Origin: Ignavibacteria bacterium UBA5771
GTDB lineage: Bacteria; Bacteroidota; Ignavibacteria; Kapaibacteriales; UBA2268
Direction: 5' to 3'
Assembly (NCBI GenBank): GCA_002418685.1
Contig: DIEP01000076.1
Span: 1-17,315 of the forward strand
Length of the DNA: 17,315 nucleotides
Positions 15,101 through 17,315 of the stretch are shown one piece after another (position 1 is the first letter of the stretch; each line of letters starts with the position of its first letter). The notes beneath the pieces are model-generated. The model made no database searches, was not told where the DNA came from, and saw nothing but the letters and a program-made list of their open reading frames with translations. Both the position numbers and the translations under genes were made by a program.

Positions 15101-15674
15101 CATCTCGCAGAACAATTTCATCTTGTGGCAAATTATGATTTTGCAATTCAATATAGAAATCTTCGCCAAATAAATCCTTGAAATATTGAGCTTCACGCTT
15201 GGCTTTTTCCCAATCACCATCAATTAAAAGAGAAGAAATCACTCCGCCAATGCAAGCACTTGTTGCAATCAATCCGTCTTTATATTTCTCAAGAAGCTCT
15301 TTATCAATGCGTGGTCGATAATAAAATCCTTCTGTATGAGCATAGCTTGTTAATTTCATTAAATTTTTATACCCTTGCAAATCTTTTGCAAGAAGTATTA
15401 AATGATTATAATTTTTTCTTTTAATATTGGTCGTATTGCTTTTATCGAAACGCGAGCCTGTTGCAAGATAGGCTTCCATTCCGTAGATTGGTTTAATGTT
15501 TTTCTCTTTTGCTTTTTCCTCGAACTCCATTAATCCAAAAAGGACACCGTGATCAGTCAATGCCACAGCTGATTGCCCATCATCAAGTGCTGCTTGAACC
15601 AGCTCAGCAGGGGTCGTGATTGCATCAAGAATCGAGTAATGAGTATGATTATGCAAATGTATGAATTCAGACAT
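12192..15674 (-). CDS. dnaE: DNA polymerase III subunit alpha
   Basis: 1160 residues, full length for the DnaE1 type; the catalytic subunit of the replicative polymerase. The PHP domain is ~1-280: HLHNHTHYS (6-14), TDHG (40-43), GMEAY (65-69), SACIGG (139-144) and ATNDIHF (205-211) keep the histidine/acid metal-site residues that active PHP exonucleases have, so intrinsic proofreading is possible (inference). The polymerase active site is MPDIDIDFDDERR with D405 and D407, plus D568 in KMDFLGLRTL. GPGRGSAAGS is at 363-372 and ALYRPGPM at 645-652. EGLVELFGE near 917-925 may be the sliding-clamp binding site. An OB-fold (IMLCGLISGIRTNRDKKG to VEDFSGKAEAIFW) occupies ~995-1070 and a short C-terminal domain follows. 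The ATG at 15674 begins the PHP domain directly. It is divergent from lpxB. Confidence 0.98.
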   Translation of the reverse strand: MSEFIHLHNHTHYSILDAITTPAELVQAALDDGQSAVALTDHGVLFGLMEFEEKAKEKNIKPIYGMEAYLATGSRFDKSNTTNIKRKNYNHLILLAKDLQGYKNLMKLTSYAHTEGFYYRPRIDKELLEKYKDGLIATSACIGGVISSLLIDGDWEKAKREAQYFKDLFGEDFYIELQNHNLPQDEIVLRDAPRLAYELGIPLVATNDIHFLKKEHAIAHNVYLLIKDVKGQDAQNVDITDLKYRSDQYYFKTQKEMIELFKDFPDAIENTVKIADKCNVEFNFQISMPQFTVPEKENVQSLDEYLEKLVWNGINRKYPNLTEEIKNRTNYELGVIKRMGFSDYFLIVADLISAARKMGIRVGPGRGSAAGSIVAYSLDITSVDPLESDLLFERFLNPERISMPDIDIDFDDERRDEVIQYCQRKYGINSVTQIITFGRLSSRMVLTDVGRVIGVPLNTIKQITSKIPIQFGKVFKLNESLKLVDLNYLNTTQDEKLKQLIELSLILEDKNRSAGTHAAGIVITPGEASDYIPIFQGSQNNKSATSAISIATQYSMNYLEHSGVIKMDFLGLRTLSIIDRTLDLIKQNHDVELDIDKIRLDDKEVYDLISSGKTLAVFQFESSGMQDYLKKLKPANLEELTAMNALYRPGPMASIPDYIDRKWGTKKIEYLHPLMEPVLKKTYGVIIYQEQVMQLVQHIANFTLGEADLLRRAMSKKDLKKIEKLKPKFIAGAKQNGIEEKLANEIYDLIEKFSNYGFNKSHAYVYSYLAYQTAYLKAHYSAEFLAANMTAEINNQDYLVELMDEAKSLGINVSPPDINTSDGHFTVHGNTIYFGMAGLKGVGVNTVKHIVEVRQEGDFTSFFDFVKRVDSHLVNRRVLESLIFSGAFDSIADGKRRALYDVIDDALNYTKSLSKNEGLVELFGESTDGNNHNEPTLPNVTEWSDRERLAHEKEVLNFYVSGHPLNEYESITKSFSDISINKWKDPENRTQTEKIMLCGLISGIRTNRDKKGNQIAFVQVEDFSGKAEAIFWSNSFAKYEGILQEGRPITIYGKVDTTEDDLKIFVDEAYSLPDTITTFAKGYKIWLDTKTANKETIKNIKKIISNSKGKTGKLAFILNNKNEPKHKEFIAFDVPLDFAIETIKKLEKIPGIQSVRLMRD

Positions 15675-15747
15675 TCTCTTTTGTGATTTTTTAAAAAAAC
15701 TAAAATAAAAAATTTAATTAAATGTTTATTATGTGAGTTTTCAACAT

Positions 15748-15755
15748 TAATTTTG
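15748..15755 (+). promoter_or_regulatory. Candidate Bacteroidota-type promoter for lpxB (TTTA-N19-TAATTTTG)
   Basis: TAATTTTG matches the -7 element, and TTTA at 15725-15728 is one base off the -33 TTTG with the allowed 19-base spacing. The lpxB start lies 20 bases downstream. This is the best of the candidate promoters in the window. Confidence 0.4.
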
Positions 15756-15775
15756 TTAATTAAATTAAATGACGT

Positions 15776-16885
15776 TTGAAAAAAGTTTTAATAATAGCTG
15801 GTGACCCATCAGGAGATCTGCATGCTTCTAATTTGATGAAGGAGATGATAAAGCTTGATGAGGACATACAATTTGTGGGAATTGGTGGCGATCAAATGGA
15901 GTTGTTGAAGTTTTCCTCAATAGTTCCAATTAGCGAAGTGTCTGTTGTAGGTTTCTGGGAAGTTGCAAAGAAGGTGCAATTTTTCCAATCTTTATTGCAA
16001 AAAATTGGCAATATAATACGATCGGGTCAAATTGATTTATTTATCGCTGTGGATTTCCCAGGTTTTAATCAAAGGATTGCGAAAATTGCAAAAAGATATG
16101 GCGTTCCGATAGCGTGGTATATTGCTCCACAATTATGGGCATGGGGAGAAAATCGAGCGAAGGATTTTTCAAAATTGATCGATTTATTACTTGTGGTTTT
16201 CCCCTTCGAATTGGAATACTTCCAAAATTATGGTATTCAAACGCAGTGGGTTGGTCATCCTTTGCTTGATTTAGAGATTTTTCATCAACCGGTGAAAACT
16301 TATGATGAACGAAAAAAACGTATTATTTTAATGCCGGGTAGCAGGCGACAGGAAATCAAATCGCACCTTTCGCTGATTAATAAAACTGTTAAAAGTTTAA
16401 GCCAAGAATTACCTGATTTTCAATATGAAATTGTTCTTCCTCCACATTTAAAATATGAATTTTCTCGAGAAGTTCACCTTAATTCTAATACTATTGTTTC
16501 AAATGAAATGTCCCATCAATTAATGAGTAGCTCGCTTGCGGGTTTGATTAAAACAGGGACATCAAATCTCGAAGCTGCCTTGCTCGGTCTTCCATTTTCA
16601 ATGTTTTATAAAACTTCGTTTATGACATATTTGATAGGGAAGAAAGTAATTAATTTGCCTTATCTTTCAATTGTGAATATAATTTTCAATGATAATATTG
16701 TTCCTGAATTGATTCAAAAGGAGGCAACGGGAGAAAAACTTGCCAAATCAATTATTGAAATTATCAGTGATAGGGAAAGATATGACCAAATTCAAAATAA
16801 ATTCCAAATTTTACGAGATACTCTTGGTTCATCAGGTGCAAGCAAGAAGGTGGCAAATTTAATTTATTCGACATTTTTGAAATAA
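15776..16885 (+). CDS. lpxB: Lipid-A-disaccharide synthase
   Basis: 369 residues, GT19 family. At the inner face of the cytoplasmic membrane it joins UDP-2,3-diacylglucosamine and lipid X to give the lipid A disaccharide, so the cell should have LPS or a lipid A derivative. Motifs in order: AGDPSGDLHAS (8-18, with D where E is usual), GIGGDQM, VVGFWEV (57-63), AVDFPGFNQRIA (91-102, D93), WYIAPQLWAW (114-123), VGHPLLD (159-165), PGSRRQEIKSHL (187-198) and KTGTSNLEAALLG (259-271). The start must be TTG at 15776, because the frame is closed by TGA at 15770-15772. The nearby ATG at 15769 is in another frame and opens only 11 codons. The DUF374 acyltransferase follows after three bases, forming a lipid A operon. 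Confidence 0.96.
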   Translation: MKKVLIIAGDPSGDLHASNLMKEMIKLDEDIQFVGIGGDQMELLKFSSIVPISEVSVVGFWEVAKKVQFFQSLLQKIGNIIRSGQIDLFIAVDFPGFNQRIAKIAKRYGVPIAWYIAPQLWAWGENRAKDFSKLIDLLLVVFPFELEYFQNYGIQTQWVGHPLLDLEIFHQPVKTYDERKKRIILMPGSRRQEIKSHLSLINKTVKSLSQELPDFQYEIVLPPHLKYEFSREVHLNSNTIVSNEMSHQLMSSSLAGLIKTGTSNLEAALLGLPFSMFYKTSFMTYLIGKKVINLPYLSIVNIIFNDNIVPELIQKEATGEKLAKSIIEIISDRERYDQIQNKFQILRDTLGSSGASKKVANLIYSTFLK

Positions 16886-16888
16886 GAA

Positions 16889-17315
16889 ATGAAAAATAAA
16901 ATTCTGAAAATATTTGGCATAAATCTATTGAATATAATAAGCAAAACTTGGCGAATCAAAATCTTTGGGCAATTTCCATCGAAACCTGCAATAATTGTAT
17001 TTTGGCATAATGAAATGTTGCCTGTTTGGAGAGTTTTTGCAAAAAAGGATGCTTATGCAATTGTAAGCCAGAGCAAAGATGGTCAATTACTGTCCGATTT
17101 GCTTGAACGATGGGGATTTTTGCTTATTCGCGGTTCATCATCAAAGGGTGGAAAAGAAGTGATGAACGAAATGGTCCAGAAAGCCAAAGAAAATTATGTG
17201 CTGCTTACCCCTGACGGTCCTCGAGGTCCAAGGCATATTATGAAACCAGGGGCGATAGTTGCTGCACAAAGGGCAGATGCAAAATTTTATTATTTTAAAG
17301 TAGATATGTCGAATA
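16889..17315 (+). CDS. DUF374 lysophospholipid acyltransferase-like protein (right edge cuts it)
   Basis: 142 complete codons are visible; the stop lies beyond the window. FWHNEMLP (38-45) supplies the histidine in an HNE version of the acyltransferase motif I. VSQSKDGQLLSDLLERWGF (59-77), IRGSSSKGG (80-88) and LTPDGPRGPR (106-115) are the hallmark phrases of DUF374 (PF04028). The family belongs to the LPLAT superfamily and often lies beside lpxB, kdtA or lpxK. A late lipid A acyltransferase role replacing LpxL is suggested by context, not proven. The ATG is three bases after the lpxB stop, so the two genes should be cotranscribed. Confidence 0.9.
   Translation, partial: MKNKILKIFGINLLNIISKTWRIKIFGQFPSKPAIIVFWHNEMLPVWRVFAKKDAYAIVSQSKDGQLLSDLLERWGFLLIRGSSSKGGKEVMNEMVQKAKENYVLLTPDGPRGPRHIMKPGAIVAAQRADAKFYYFKVDMSN

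Noticed and set aside
14420..15223. Short open frames on both strands inside dnaE
   Set aside because: They overlap the unambiguous polymerase gene in other frames, have no start signals and read like frame shadows.
1..17315. CRISPR array, insertion sequence, phage or defence gene cluster
   Set aside because: No regularly spaced direct repeats, transposase, integrase or recognisable defence motif was found in the genes read.

Overview
The window is 17.3 kb of AT-rich, gene-dense bacterial chromosome. It suggests a Gram-negative member of the Bacteroidota/Chlorobiota superphylum, perhaps an Ignavibacteria- or Kapabacteria-like lineage. The evidence is lipid A genes (lpxB followed by a DUF374 acyltransferase), several intergenic matches to the Bacteroidota -7 promoter element TANNTTTG, sparse Shine-Dalgarno sites with some TTG starts, and a fragment resembling the DUF3078 family. 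The phylum is inferred. The content is mostly housekeeping; I see no phage, CRISPR, intact transposon or RNA gene.

Layout. (1) 1-894, plus strand: the end of a flippase-like membrane protein and an MGMT-fold protein without the alkyl-acceptor motif. (2) 995-3713, minus strand: a tight operon of an aroE fusion, yigZ and panC. (3) 3714-4438: a 130-bp MITE-like inverted-repeat element, a lone groES with a hairpin terminator, and a divergent groES/arsR intergenic region with repeated ACTTAT boxes. (4) 4439-6556, plus strand: arsR, plsC and speB overlapping one another, then a 58-codon winged-helix gene. (5) 6560-8272, minus strand: a triple-PAS sensor with a decayed histidine-kinase core. (6) 8279-9031: a decay zone with gene remnants and a truncated DUF3078-like gene. 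(7) 9046-11007, minus strand: a large lipoprotein ending in a one-cysteine thioredoxin fold, with a palindromic leader. (8) 11208-11986: a 3-methyladenine DNA glycosylase converging on a 58-aa membrane protein. (9) 12060-12180: a GC-rich structured island behind dnaE. (10) 12192-17315: dnaE on the minus strand, divergent from lpxB and the DUF374 acyltransferase, which runs off the right edge.

The most unusual theme is decayed catalytic domains kept in long open genes. They are a shikimate-kinase-like domain without P-loop or Asp residues fused behind AroE, a histidine kinase without its histidine, and a thioredoxin fold without its second cysteine. The AroE fusion is the best candidate for something undescribed. 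PanC and AroE serve CoA and aromatic synthesis, PlsC, LpxB and DUF374 serve membrane lipids, and SpeB serves polyamines.
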